DNA from: Clostridium sp. chh4-2
Lineage (GTDB): Bacteria > Bacillota > Clostridia > Lachnospirales > Lachnospiraceae
Reading direction: 5' to 3'
Assembly (NCBI RefSeq): GCF_002899675.1
Contig: NZ_PKUU01000013.1
Coordinates: 62,001-126,000 of the forward strand
DNA: 64,000 nucleotides
Position 1 is the stretch's first letter. Each line of letters opens with the position of its first letter. The notes beneath the pieces are model-generated. The model made no database searches. It saw nothing but the letters and a program-made list of their open reading frames with translations, and was not told where the DNA came from. The position numbers and the translations under genes were made by a program. This document shows positions 52,307-61,591 of this stretch, piece by piece.

Positions 52307-54084
52307 GCGGAAAATTCAGGATGACCATCCAGAAAAAGACCAGCGCCGGAATTGCCGTGCTTATACTGATCCTGACGCTGATCGGCAATTCGTTTGTATA
52401 CCAGTACTGCTATAAGCTTCTGGTTGGCCACCGCAGTCAGCAGGATGCGGGAATCACCAGCCAGTGCGCCATGGGAGTGCAGACCGTGCTTCAGGATACT
52501 CAGTTTCTGGCACAGAACATTGCGGTCAGCCCTATTATCCAGGATTTCTTAAAGATTCCGGAGCCGGATTATTACCAGATCGAGACGATGAACCAGGAGA
52601 TCAAGAATATGATCAAGCTCCGCCTTTATATCAGAAGCGCGGTGCTGATCTGCCGCGACGGGGTGTATTGGAGCTACAGTCCGTATGAGGATTATTTTAA
52701 AGGGCTTTTAAATGAGGAATGGTATCAGGAAATGGCCGGCAGGAACCAGTGCTACAGCCGGATTCATCCGATTAAAATCGCCAAGGAGCGGGATTTTATC
52801 ACCTACCGGTGTTACATAGCGGACAGCAATACTCCGGTTTTGCGGACCGGGGAGCTGCTGCTGAACCTGGACGCGGCTCAGTTTGACACGGTGATGAAAG
52901 GCTTTTTTGGGGATGACAGGAAATATCTGATCTATGACGGAGAAAAAGGAGTCCCCATTGCCGGGTATATGGACTGCCCCGAGGACATTGGGAGCGCGCT
53001 GAAAGAAGGGAGCAAAAGCAAGTATATAGAAGGATGTTACCAGACGGAATACCGGGACGGATACGTCACTTATCAGAAGCTGGAGCCTTCCGGCTGGATC
53101 GTGGCTGCCTATACCTCCAAAGAGGAGATCGAGCGGGATGCAGAGCCGATCCGCCGGTTTTTCTTCCTATATACACCATTAACCGTGCTGGTGGTTGGCA
53201 TGGCGGTATTTCTCTATATCCGCCAGATCATCGCTCCGGTGGCGTTAATATCCCGGGCCATGCAGGAGTTTGCGGCGGGAGGAAAGCCGGAGCTTTCCAT
53301 ACGAACCGGGGATGAGCTGGAGCTTTTGAGCTGCCATTTCAACGACATGGTGAAGAGCATAGATGAACATGTAAAACAAAAGATCCAGGATGAAAGGATC
53401 AAGAAAAAGATTAAATTTGACATGCTGATGTCAAAAATCCACCCTCATTTCCTATATAATACGCTGAGTTCCGTAATCTACCTGGCGAGAAGGAATGGGG
53501 ATAAGGATATCGAGACGATGGTAAAATCCCTGATATTGATACTTCAGGACAGCATGGCGGCTTATGAGGGACAGATTACGGCTCCGCTTTCCCAGGAACT
53601 GGGAATTGTGGATGCTTACGGGGCGATCCAGTCCTACCGGTATAAGGATAAATTTGAAATTATTTACAATATAAATCCCGATGTAAAGGGCGCATTCATT
53701 CCCAAGAACATTCTTCAGCCGCTGGTGGAAAATGCCATCTACCACGGCATTGCGCCGAGCGAGGAATCAGGAGTGGTGGAGATTTCTGCGGAGCAGGAGA
53801 ATAACATGCTGCGCATCTGCGTATCGGATACCGGAGTTGGCATGGAAGAAGAGCTGAGAGCGCGCCTGATAACCGGCGTGGAAAGCCGCGACGGAGGGGT
53901 GCATTCCATAGGACTTGGAAGCATACGCGACCGATTGGAATATCTGTACGGGGAAAACTACAGTTTTGAGGTTTACAGTGAAAAGGGGAAAGGAACCATG
54001 GTTCTGATCTGCATTCCTTATATGGAGGAACCGGCAGATGAGAGCGGAGGGGAAAAGAAAGATCAGGGGGAAGACGATGTTTAA
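52303..54084 (+). CDS. YesM-type sensor histidine kinase
   Basis: 593 residues. A membrane segment at about 13-35 (AGIAVLILILTLIGNSFVY), an extracellular dCache-like sensor to about 285, a second membrane segment (FFLYTPLTVLVVGMAVFLYI), a HAMP domain, the His box MLMSKIHPHFLYNTLSSVIY with phospho-accepting His, and an HATPase domain (LQPLVENAIYHGI, VSDTGVGMEEE, GSIRDRLEYLYG). This HisKA-less His-kinase type is the usual partner of YesN regulators. The start overlaps the regulator stop, and the end overlaps the binding-protein gene by 8 bases. Confidence 0.93.
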   Translation: MSGKFRMTIQKKTSAGIAVLILILTLIGNSFVYQYCYKLLVGHRSQQDAGITSQCAMGVQTVLQDTQFLAQNIAVSPIIQDFLKIPEPDYYQIETMNQEIKNMIKLRLYIRSAVLICRDGVYWSYSPYEDYFKGLLNEEWYQEMAGRNQCYSRIHPIKIAKERDFITYRCYIADSNTPVLRTGELLLNLDAAQFDTVMKGFFGDDRKYLIYDGEKGVPIAGYMDCPEDIGSALKEGSKSKYIEGCYQTEYRDGYVTYQKLEPSGWIVAAYTSKEEIERDAEPIRRFFFLYTPLTVLVVGMAVFLYIRQIIAPVALISRAMQEFAAGGKPELSIRTGDELELLSCHFNDMVKSIDEHVKQKIQDERIKKKIKFDMLMSKIHPHFLYNTLSSVIYLARRNGDKDIETMVKSLILILQDSMAAYEGQITAPLSQELGIVDAYGAIQSYRYKDKFEIIYNINPDVKGAFIPKNILQPLVENAIYHGIAPSEESGVVEISAEQENNMLRICVSDTGVGMEEELRARLITGVESRDGGVHSIGLGSIRDRLEYLYGENYSFEVYSEKGKGTMVLICIPYMEEPADESGGEKKDQGEDDV

Positions 54085-55408
54085 GAAAACACTTGTTGTA
54101 ATTGGGGCGCTGGCGCTTATCTATGCATGTACTTTGTTCTGGATGGTGAATAAGAGGACAGAGAATGCAGCTGTGGCGGCGGAGCCGGATAAACCGGAAG
54201 TGCTGACTGTATGGTACTGGGACGATTCGCTGGTAGAATTATTTGAAGGGTTTGCAGAAGGCAGGGAGAATCTGTCCATCAATTATGTAAATGTCCCGAA
54301 CTATGAATATGCGGAAAAACTGCGCAGTGCCATATCATTTTCAGAGGAACTGCCGGATATCTGTCTGCTTCAGGACAAATTTGCAGGAGATTTTTTAAAC
54401 CTGGACATCTGGGAGGACCTGGAATCAGAAGCTTACGGCCTGGACCGGAATACGCTGCCAAAAGACAGTCTTCCCTATATCACCTCGAAGAGCGGAACCG
54501 TCGTCGCGGCGCCTTATAATCTGGCGGCTTCCGGACTGGCTTACCGTTCCGGGATGATGGAGCGTGTTTTCGGGCTGTCGGAACCGGAAGAGGTGGACCG
54601 GGCGTTTACATCCTGGGAAGAGTTGATCGAGCGGGGAGCCGAATACAAGAAAACGGCGTTGGAACCTTTCTTTTTATTCAGCAGTCTGGGAGATGTGGCT
54701 ACGGTGCTGTACAATCAGACGGAGAAGCCCTATGTGGAGAACGACCGCCTGGTGGAGCCGGAACGGTTTTTAGACTATTTCAGGATTCTTCATTCTTTAT
54801 ATGAAGAGAGGCTGGTGGACGATATGTCCCAGTGCTCGAAGGAATGGTACGACGAGTTTGAAAAGGGCCGTTTTTTGTTTTCTCCATGGAGCATGTGGCT
54901 GACCCAGAACAAGACATTTTCAAAAAATGATAAGAACGACTGGAAACTGATGATTCCGCCGGAGGGCAGCTATAAATGGGGCGGCTGCGTGTGCGCGATC
55001 CCATCTGCGGGAACCCACAAGGAAACCGCGTGGGAATTTGTCAAATACATGGCTCTTTCCGAGGAAGGAGCAAAGGCCAACAAAGAAGTATCCTGCAGCC
55101 AGTTTTTATGCTGGAAGCAGGATACTGCGGATGCATCCTACCAGAGCCTGAAGTTAGAAGGCTTTGGTGACTTCAATGTGGGGGAATATTATTTTAATTC
55201 CCTGCTTCCCGGCATGTATACCAGAGAGCTGTCGCCTTATGATTCAGCCGTGGACGTGGCCTACCATACGGCGGTAAAGGCCATTTCCCATGAAGGCGGG
55301 CTGACGCCGGAGCAAAGCTACCAGACCTTTTTGCAGCTGCTTCATAAGGCTGTTCCGGCCATTCAGATGGATGGGAAAGGTGAAAGTCCGTCAGGAATAG
55401 GGCAGTGA
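54077..55408 (+). CDS. Extracellular solute-binding protein linked to the two-component system
   Basis: 443 residues. N-terminal anchor KTLVVIGALALIYACTLFW, possibly a lipobox (IYAC) although Tyr at that position is unusual. The mature part is a family 1 sugar-binding fold (EVLTVWYWDDSLVELFEGFA, LPDICLLQDKFAGDFLNLDI, FLFSPWSMWLTQNKTF). The start at 54077 follows AGGGGGAAG and overlaps the kinase gene; the in-frame codon at 54038 is internal to it. No permease is adjacent, so it probably presents ligand to the kinase sensor domain as a co-receptor. This is inferred from the triad arrangement. Its 3' end overlaps the convergent M20 gene by 46 bases. Confidence 0.87.
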   Translation: MFKKTLVVIGALALIYACTLFWMVNKRTENAAVAAEPDKPEVLTVWYWDDSLVELFEGFAEGRENLSINYVNVPNYEYAEKLRSAISFSEELPDICLLQDKFAGDFLNLDIWEDLESEAYGLDRNTLPKDSLPYITSKSGTVVAAPYNLAASGLAYRSGMMERVFGLSEPEEVDRAFTSWEELIERGAEYKKTALEPFFLFSSLGDVATVLYNQTEKPYVENDRLVEPERFLDYFRILHSLYEERLVDDMSQCSKEWYDEFEKGRFLFSPWSMWLTQNKTFSKNDKNDWKLMIPPEGSYKWGGCVCAIPSAGTHKETAWEFVKYMALSEEGAKANKEVSCSQFLCWKQDTADASYQSLKLEGFGDFNVGEYYFNSLLPGMYTRELSPYDSAVDVAYHTAVKAISHEGGLTPEQSYQTFLQLLHKAVPAIQMDGKGESPSGIGQ

Positions 55409-56751
55409 TAGACCTGTCCGTCCATGGAACGGAGAAATTCTTCCCGCGCTTTTTCACAGACCGAAGGATCGGTCATGGCCCGGATACCGAATAAAGCCAT
55501 GATCTTGGCAGCGTTTATCATGCCCTTTTCGCCGATTCCCGAACCGGAGCTGGCCGTGGTGCGCCAGTGGTGGTTTGGAACGCCCACAGGGCGGCAGGCG
55601 GTGGAAAACATGACGGTGGGAACGATGTGGCATACATCTCCCATATCAAAAGACCCGGAGCTGTTAAAGGCTCTCATCGGGCGGATTCCTTCATAGAGGA
55701 GTCCGCCTTTTTCCAGTTGGAAAGAGCGGGCCGCTTTATCACAGCTTTCAGAGATGGGGGCGGTCAGCGCTTTGGCGAATAACTGGTCATCCCGGTCAAA
55801 ACGCTCCCATGGAATCCGGTGCATACAGTCATAAACCAGGTCGGCCAGTACCTGATTCTGCATGGTGGGATAGCAGCCGCCCAGATATTTAACCTCAACG
55901 GTTGTTTCTGTCATATCGGCCGCCCCTTTTGCTGTTTTTACAAGGCGCTCGTATACACTGTTTAAATTATCCATACTGAGAGCGCGGATCATATACCAGG
56001 AGGAAGCCTTGTCCGGCACAATGTTGGGGGCGGTTCCTCCTTCTTTTATCACATAATGAATCCTGACGTCTTCCGTCACATGTTCCCTCAGATACTGCGC
56101 GCCCACGTTGGTCAGTTCCAACGCGTCCAGGGCGCTTCTGCCGTTTTGGGGATCAGCTCCCGCATGGGCGCTTTTTCCATAATAGTGGAATTCCACGGAC
56201 TGAACGCCTGCATTAATTCCCTGATATACAAAGTTTACGGTTGCCGGATGGAAGGATATGGCCAGATCCAAATCGTCAAAAGCATGTTCTCTCGCCATAA
56301 ACGGTTTTCCGGTCAGAAGCTCTTCCGCCGGACATCCGTAAAAGACAATGGTTCCGGAACATCCGGTGCGTTCCATCTCTTCTTTTAATCCGATGACAGC
56401 GCCCACATGGGCGGCTCCCAACAGATTGTGTCCGCAGCCGTGTCCGTATTCCTGATCCAGAAATGGCTCCTGCTGAGGACAAAGCTGCTGGCTCAGGCCG
56501 GGGAGCGCGTCATATTCGCCGAAAAATCCGATTACCGGATGGCCGCTGCCCCACCGTGCGATGATTGCCGTTGGAAGGGAGCAGGCTCCCGTCTCCACAC
56601 AAAATCCCTCCTGTTCCAGCAAAGCTGCGGTCCAGCCGCAGGCTTTCACCTCCTGATAAGGGCCTTCCGGATGGCGCCATATATTTATCGAGAGCTGGTT
56701 TAGGGCAGGTCTGACTGACTGGATCTTTTCAAATGCTATGGTTCCCTGCAT
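55363..56751 (-). CDS. M20 family amidohydrolase (AbgB-like)
   Basis: 462 residues. YGHGCGHNLLGAAHVGA and YGCPAEELLTGKPFMARE hold metal-binding His and the catalytic/metal Glu of peptidase family M20; FHYYGKSAHAGADPQNGRSA starts the dimerisation (lid) domain, and SFDMGDVCHIVPT and HHWRTTASSG complete the site. The length and sequence course resemble AbgB, which with AbgA cleaves p-aminobenzoyl-glutamate. AAGGAGG precedes the start on the minus strand. It is divergent from two further paralogues. Confidence 0.9.
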   Translation of the reverse strand: MQGTIAFEKIQSVRPALNQLSINIWRHPEGPYQEVKACGWTAALLEQEGFCVETGACSLPTAIIARWGSGHPVIGFFGEYDALPGLSQQLCPQQEPFLDQEYGHGCGHNLLGAAHVGAVIGLKEEMERTGCSGTIVFYGCPAEELLTGKPFMAREHAFDDLDLAISFHPATVNFVYQGINAGVQSVEFHYYGKSAHAGADPQNGRSALDALELTNVGAQYLREHVTEDVRIHYVIKEGGTAPNIVPDKASSWYMIRALSMDNLNSVYERLVKTAKGAADMTETTVEVKYLGGCYPTMQNQVLADLVYDCMHRIPWERFDRDDQLFAKALTAPISESCDKAARSFQLEKGGLLYEGIRPMRAFNSSGSFDMGDVCHIVPTVMFSTACRPVGVPNHHWRTTASSGSGIGEKGMINAAKIMALFGIRAMTDPSVCEKAREEFLRSMDGQVYHCPIPDGLSPFPSI

Positions 56752-56830
56752 GGTAAATACCTCCTTTATTTATTAAGAACATTATACTGAAAATAAGTGG
56801 AAGAAGATACTGAAAAAAACAGACATTACA

Positions 56831-56884
56831 TATAAAAAACGGATAGATTCAGCTGAATGGCATGGAATCTATCCGTTTTTTATA
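56831..56884. repeat. Perfect 20-bp inverted repeat in a divergent promoter region
   Basis: TATAAAAAACGGATAGATTC (56831-56850) is exactly complementary to 56865-56884, with a 14-base loop. It is terminator-like on both strands (A run, stem, T run) but lies between two divergently transcribed M20 genes, 80 bases from each start. Confidence 0.85.
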
Positions 56885-56965
56885 CAAAATATCCGGTTCT
56901 TATCCTGTGAGAAAAATGTCGGTTTTTGTAAAATGAGGGTATTAAAAGAAAAGGAGAGGGGTCAT

Positions 56966-58372
56966 TTGGGAAAAGAAACGATTAAAAAATGTTTGGAGGA
57001 AGAGAGACAAGTACTTGAAAAGATGGCTCTTGATATCTGGGAACGGCCGGAAGCCGGATTCAGGGAACATTTTGCCAGCAGGCTGCAGATGGATTATCTG
57101 GCGGGAAAAGGGGCTGTGATTACAAATCCTGTCGGTAAGCTGGATACGGCTTTTGTGGCGGAATACGGAGAGGGACATCCCATTATCGGAATTCTGGGTG
57201 AATTCGATTCTCTGCCTGATCTGAGCCAGAAGGCAGGACTGAACTATAAAGAGCCTGTTAAGGAAGGGGAGAGAGGGCACGGATGCGGCCACAATCTGCT
57301 GGGTGTTGGAAGTATCGCGGCCTTTGTATCCCTGATGGAAACCATGAAACAGGAAGGCATTACAGGTACGGTCCGTTATTACGGCTGTCCTGCGGAAGAA
57401 AATCTGGCCGGAAAATCCTTTATGGCAAAAGCAGGAGTGTTCGACGATCTGGACTGCTGTCTGAGCTGGCATCCGTCAGGGGAAGACGGGGCCGGATATT
57501 CCAACAACACCGCATTGGAAACGATGGATTTTTATTTTACGGGTATTGAAGCCCATGCGGGCGCCAATCCTCATCTGGGGCGCAGTGCACTGGATGCGGT
57601 GGAACTGATGAATGTGGGCTGCAACTATCTGAGAGAGCATATCATACCTTCCGCCAGAGTCCATTACATAATCACGGACGGAGGAAGGGCGGTCAACATC
57701 GTGCCCGGAAAAGCTGCGGTGCGGTATGCGGTCCGCGCGCCCAAGGTGGAGCAGATGCTGGATATTGCAGAACGGCTGAACGATATTTCAAAGGGAGCCG
57801 CTCTGATGACGGGAACAACGGTTAAGCGTGTGATCACAAGCATTTACCACAACCGCCTTCCCAATGCGGCTCTTGCCGATCTGGCCTATGAAAACTTCCT
57901 GACGGCATCGCCCTGCGAGTATACGGAAGAGGAACTGGCGTTTGCGGATTCCATGGCGGCCGCCTATCCCCCGGGAACCGTGGAGCGGGTGGTAAAAGGT
58001 TACGGCGTGGATATGAGCGAGGTAAAACACAATCTGCTTCCGCGTCCGGTCAAGATGGGAAGCAAGGAGAAGATAGGCGGAGGCTCCACCGATGTGGGCG
58101 ATGTGTCCTGGATTACGCCGACTCTCAATATGACTGCGGTCTGCTGTCCTGTGATGGTAAACGGGCACACCTGGCAGGGCACTTCCTGCTACGGAACCAG
58201 CTTTGCCGCTAAGGGGATGATACGGGCAGGAGAAGTTCTGGCGGCTACGGCCTATGACCTGATGACGGATAAAAAAGAGGTGCTTGCCAAGGCAAAAGAG
58301 GAATGGGAACACGATAAAAACGGCCAAAGCTATGTGCCGATCCCTGACGATATGGAACCGTATTACGATTGA
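56966..58372 (+). CDS. M20 family amidohydrolase (AbgB-like), paralogue 2
   Basis: 468 residues. RGHGCGHNLLGVGSIAAFVS, YGCPAEENLAGKSFMAKAG, FTGIEAHAGANPHLGRSALD and GSTDVGDVSWITPT give the M20 metal and lid motifs. The start is chosen as TTG 56966 because GGAGAGG lies six bases before it and the N-terminus then aligns with the next paralogue (MGKE). It is about two thirds identical by eye to the 58397 protein, indicating tandem duplication. It probably cleaves aminobenzoyl-glutamate or other N-acyl amino acids in the cytoplasm. Confidence 0.9.
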   Translation: MGKETIKKCLEEERQVLEKMALDIWERPEAGFREHFASRLQMDYLAGKGAVITNPVGKLDTAFVAEYGEGHPIIGILGEFDSLPDLSQKAGLNYKEPVKEGERGHGCGHNLLGVGSIAAFVSLMETMKQEGITGTVRYYGCPAEENLAGKSFMAKAGVFDDLDCCLSWHPSGEDGAGYSNNTALETMDFYFTGIEAHAGANPHLGRSALDAVELMNVGCNYLREHIIPSARVHYIITDGGRAVNIVPGKAAVRYAVRAPKVEQMLDIAERLNDISKGAALMTGTTVKRVITSIYHNRLPNAALADLAYENFLTASPCEYTEEELAFADSMAAAYPPGTVERVVKGYGVDMSEVKHNLLPRPVKMGSKEKIGGGSTDVGDVSWITPTLNMTAVCCPVMVNGHTWQGTSCYGTSFAAKGMIRAGEVLAATAYDLMTDKKEVLAKAKEEWEHDKNGQSYVPIPDDMEPYYD

Positions 58373-58396
58373 CAGGATTTTTAGGATGAGGATTAT

Positions 58397-59806
58397 ATGG
58401 GAAAAGAACGGATTCAACATTATATAGAAATGCACAGGGCCGCATTGGAGGAAATGACGCTGGATATCTGGAAACACCCGGAAGGTGGCTTTCGGGAAAA
58501 GCGGACGGCCGCAGTACAGGCGGAATATCTGAAACGTCTGGGAGCTCGGGTAACATTTCCCGTTTCCTGTGCGCCCACCGCATTTGTGGCGGAATACGGG
58601 AGCCAAAAACCGGTAATCGGCTTTCTGGGCGAACTGGATGCCCTGCCGGGATTCAGCCAGAAAGTGAGCGCCAGGAAGGAACCTTTAGAGGAAGGCGCCT
58701 ATGGCCACGCCTGCGGCCATAACCTGCTTTCCTGCGGATCTTTGGCCGGATTTGCGGCGGTGATGGAAGTGATGAGGGAAGAAGGAATACCGGGTACGGT
58801 CAGATATTACGGGTGTCCGGCGGAGGAGAGTTTCGGCGGCAAGACATTTATGGCAAGGGAAGGGCTGTTTGACGATGTGGACTGCTGTATGAACTGGCAT
58901 CCGTCAGGGGACGACGCCGTGGCGCTGACCCAGTCCAGCGCATTCGAGCTGCTGGAGTTTTATTTTACAGGCACTGAGGCCCATGCGGGAGCCAATCCCC
59001 ATCTGGGAAGAAGCGCTCTGGACGCGGTGGAGCTGATGAATGTGGGCGCAAATTATCTGAGAGAACATGTGATAAGCGCGGCCCGCATCCAGTATATCAT
59101 CACGGACGGCGGAAAAGCGGTTAATATCGTCCCGGGAAAGGCCTCCGTCCGGTATGCGGTGAGAGCGCCTCAGATCGGACAGCTTCAGGAGATTGTTGCC
59201 CGGCTGGCGGATGTTTCTAAAGGAGCGGCCATGATGACCGGAACAACTGTGCAATATCAGGTGAAGAGCATTTACCACAACCGGCTGCCAAATTATGCTC
59301 TCAGCGATCTGGTTTACGATAATCTGAAGGAATGTCCGTGGCCGGAATACACAAAAGAGGAGTTAAAGCTGTTTGACGACCTGGCGGCCACTTACCCGGA
59401 AGGCACGCTGAAACAGGTCTGTGAAGGGCATGGAGTATCGCCGGACGAGGTGACCCACTCCATGCTTCCAAAGCCGCTGAGGCGGGGAAATAAGTCCGTT
59501 ACGGTAGGCGGTTCCACCGATGTGGGAGACGTATCCTGGATCACACCGACTGTAAACTTAACCGTGACCTGCTGTCCGGTGATGGTAAACGGACACAGCT
59601 GGCAGGCGTGTGCGGCGTATGGAAGCACGGCGGCGGCCAAAGGTATGACAAGGGCGGGACAGATTATGGCGGCATCCGCTTATGATCTGCTCACGGACAG
59701 AAAAGATGTGATCGAAGCCGCAAAAAAAGAACTTGAGGAGGATAAGGGAGAAAGAAGTTATACGCCGATTCCGGCGGATATGGTTCCGTCGTATGATGAG
59801 GATTAA
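58397..59806 (+). CDS. M20 family amidohydrolase (AbgB-like), paralogue 3
   Basis: 469 residues with the same motifs as its neighbour: YGHACGHNLLSCGSLAGFAA (Ala for Gly after the first His), YGCPAEESFGGKTFMAREG, FTGTEAHAGANPHLGRSALD and GSTDVGDVSWITPTVNLTVT. AGGATGAGG precedes the start, 24 bases after paralogue 2. It is followed by an amino acid permease gene in 24 bases, so uptake and hydrolysis are linked. Confidence 0.92.
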   Translation: MGKERIQHYIEMHRAALEEMTLDIWKHPEGGFREKRTAAVQAEYLKRLGARVTFPVSCAPTAFVAEYGSQKPVIGFLGELDALPGFSQKVSARKEPLEEGAYGHACGHNLLSCGSLAGFAAVMEVMREEGIPGTVRYYGCPAEESFGGKTFMAREGLFDDVDCCMNWHPSGDDAVALTQSSAFELLEFYFTGTEAHAGANPHLGRSALDAVELMNVGANYLREHVISAARIQYIITDGGKAVNIVPGKASVRYAVRAPQIGQLQEIVARLADVSKGAAMMTGTTVQYQVKSIYHNRLPNYALSDLVYDNLKECPWPEYTKEELKLFDDLAATYPEGTLKQVCEGHGVSPDEVTHSMLPKPLRRGNKSVTVGGSTDVGDVSWITPTVNLTVTCCPVMVNGHSWQACAAYGSTAAAKGMTRAGQIMAASAYDLLTDRKDVIEAAKKELEEDKGERSYTPIPADMVPSYDED

Positions 59807-59829
59807 AAAAGATTTGGAGGGAAATACAT

Positions 59830-61191
59830 ATGAGTGAAAAACTGTCGTCAACAAAAGACTTAAAACGGGTACTGGGTAAGAAAGAGCTGATGGGCATTGC
59901 CATCGGAAGCATTATCGGATCGGGTATTATGGTTCAGATGGGAACCGGTATTGCGCTTACAGGAAGGTCTGCCAACATCGCATTCCTGATTTCTACATTT
60001 TTTACGATCTGCAACCTGATACCTATGATTTTTGTATCCAGCTGCCTGCGTTTCCGGGGCGGTGACTATACGCAGATCGGGCTTTTTGCGGGAGAAAAAT
60101 TCTCCGGCGCTTATACAATCGTTTATATCTTTAAAAATATTACAATCGCCATGTTTGCATTGTCGTTTGCGGATTATTTTCTGTCCCTGTTTCCGGGACT
60201 GCCGCATATGGCTGTGGCCATCGGCGTGGCAACCATTTTCTTTATCCTGAACTTTTTCGGAGTCAACATCATGGCTAAGGTTCAGAACCTGATGGTAGGC
60301 GTGCTGTTGTTTGCGCTTCTGCTTTTTGTAGTGTTCGGAATGCCGCACGTGGATTTTGCAAATTATTTTTCCAATGCGGACGGCAACTTTATGACAGACG
60401 GAGTTCCCGGTATTCTTTCGGCGGCGGCGACCTTAGGTTTTGCAACCGGAGGTGCGAACATGATCTTCAGTTTGTCTGCGGAATGTAAAAACCCGAAAAA
60501 GGATATTCCGTTTGTACTGATCGCATCCACACTTTCCGTAGCTATATTATACGGCCTGATTGCAACCGTGGCTTCCGGCGTTCTTCCGGTAGACCAAGTG
60601 GCAGGAAAATCCCTGACCGTAGTTGCAGCAGAAATTTTCCCAAGACCGCTGTATTTATTCTTCATCGTAGGCGGAGCATTATTTGCAATTTCAACCACAT
60701 TGAATTCCAAACTGGGTTCTGTTACAAAGCCTTTAATGCAGATGTGTGAAGACGGCTGGTTCCCGAAATCCTTAGCGGACCTGCATCCGAAATACCGTAC
60801 TCCATGGAAGCTTCAGCTTCTTTTCTATGTGGTAACCATCATTCCGATCGTGACAGGATTTAAGATCAACCAGATCACAACCATCGTGTTGATTATCGGT
60901 TATTGCATTACAGCATTAAATACCGTTATGTGTTTCAAGCTTCCTAAGATGTTCCCGGAAGCCTGGAAGAAATCCAATTTCCATATGCCGATGTACGCGT
61001 TCGGCGCACTGCTGTTCCTTTCACTGGGAGTGACCATCGTACAGTTCTACTCCAAGATGAGAGCCACAACCATTAAGATCGTGCTCTTGAATGTGATTAC
61101 GATTGTGGTGGCATTTATATTCGCCCACCTGCGCTTAAAATCCGGTAAAGCCAAACCCACCATCTCCTACGAGGTCGAGGACGAGGCGTAA
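59830..61191 (+). CDS. APC family amino acid permease
   Basis: 453 residues, twelve membrane segments. GIAIGSIIGSGIMVQMGTGI is the first segment with the unwound GSG(I) substrate motif of APC transporters; LSAAATLGFATGGANMIFSL corresponds to segment 6. VLLNVITIVVAFIFAHLRLK is the last. TTTGGAGGG precedes the start. Encoded with the two M20 hydrolases, it may import their N-acyl amino acid substrate or exchange it for the amino acid product; this is inferred. Confidence 0.9.
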   Translation: MSEKLSSTKDLKRVLGKKELMGIAIGSIIGSGIMVQMGTGIALTGRSANIAFLISTFFTICNLIPMIFVSSCLRFRGGDYTQIGLFAGEKFSGAYTIVYIFKNITIAMFALSFADYFLSLFPGLPHMAVAIGVATIFFILNFFGVNIMAKVQNLMVGVLLFALLLFVVFGMPHVDFANYFSNADGNFMTDGVPGILSAAATLGFATGGANMIFSLSAECKNPKKDIPFVLIASTLSVAILYGLIATVASGVLPVDQVAGKSLTVVAAEIFPRPLYLFFIVGGALFAISTTLNSKLGSVTKPLMQMCEDGWFPKSLADLHPKYRTPWKLQLLFYVVTIIPIVTGFKINQITTIVLIIGYCITALNTVMCFKLPKMFPEAWKKSNFHMPMYAFGALLFLSLGVTIVQFYSKMRATTIKIVLLNVITIVVAFIFAHLRLKSGKAKPTISYEVEDEA

Positions 61192-61196
61192 GGTAC

Positions 61197-61591
61197 GCAT
61201 CGGCCCCATACCTTCAGCGGGGCGGGGACGTGAAACGGCGGCGGATGGGAGCTGGCCCCTTGGGTTCGCCGGATGTGGGGCGGGGCATCGGTCAAAATCG
61301 GTGACTGTCTCCACGATGGAAGTGACTAAGCAAAAAAAGAGGAAAAACCGAAGGATCGCGCAAACTATGGTGAACTTTTTATAACTTCACCGCCGTGTGC
61401 GCTCGGATTCCGGCATGGAGCGCCGGAATCCGCCTTCGGTTTTTCCTCTTTTTCTGCTAAGTCACTTCGAATCGTTACGAAAGCCACCGGTATTGACCGA
61501 TGCCCCGCCCCGCATTCGGCGAACCCAAGGGGCCGGCTCCCATCCGCCGCCGTTTCACGTCCCCGCCCCGCTGAAGGTATGGGGCCGATGC
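61197..61591. repeat. 395-bp near-perfect inverted repeat with inner hairpins
   Basis: The arm 61197-61354 is complementary to 61433-61591 with only about 15-18 differences in about 158 positions, several of them G-T compatible. The first 56 bases (starting GCATCGGCCCCATACC) match without error. The 78-base centre holds two more hairpins: GGTGAA/TTCACC (61369-61391) and the perfect GGATTCCGGC/GCCGGAATCC (61405-61431). It is GC rich compared with neighbouring genes. It starts six bases after the permease stop and may be a non-autonomous mobile element or a large structured transcript end. No flanking target duplication was found. Confidence 0.93.
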
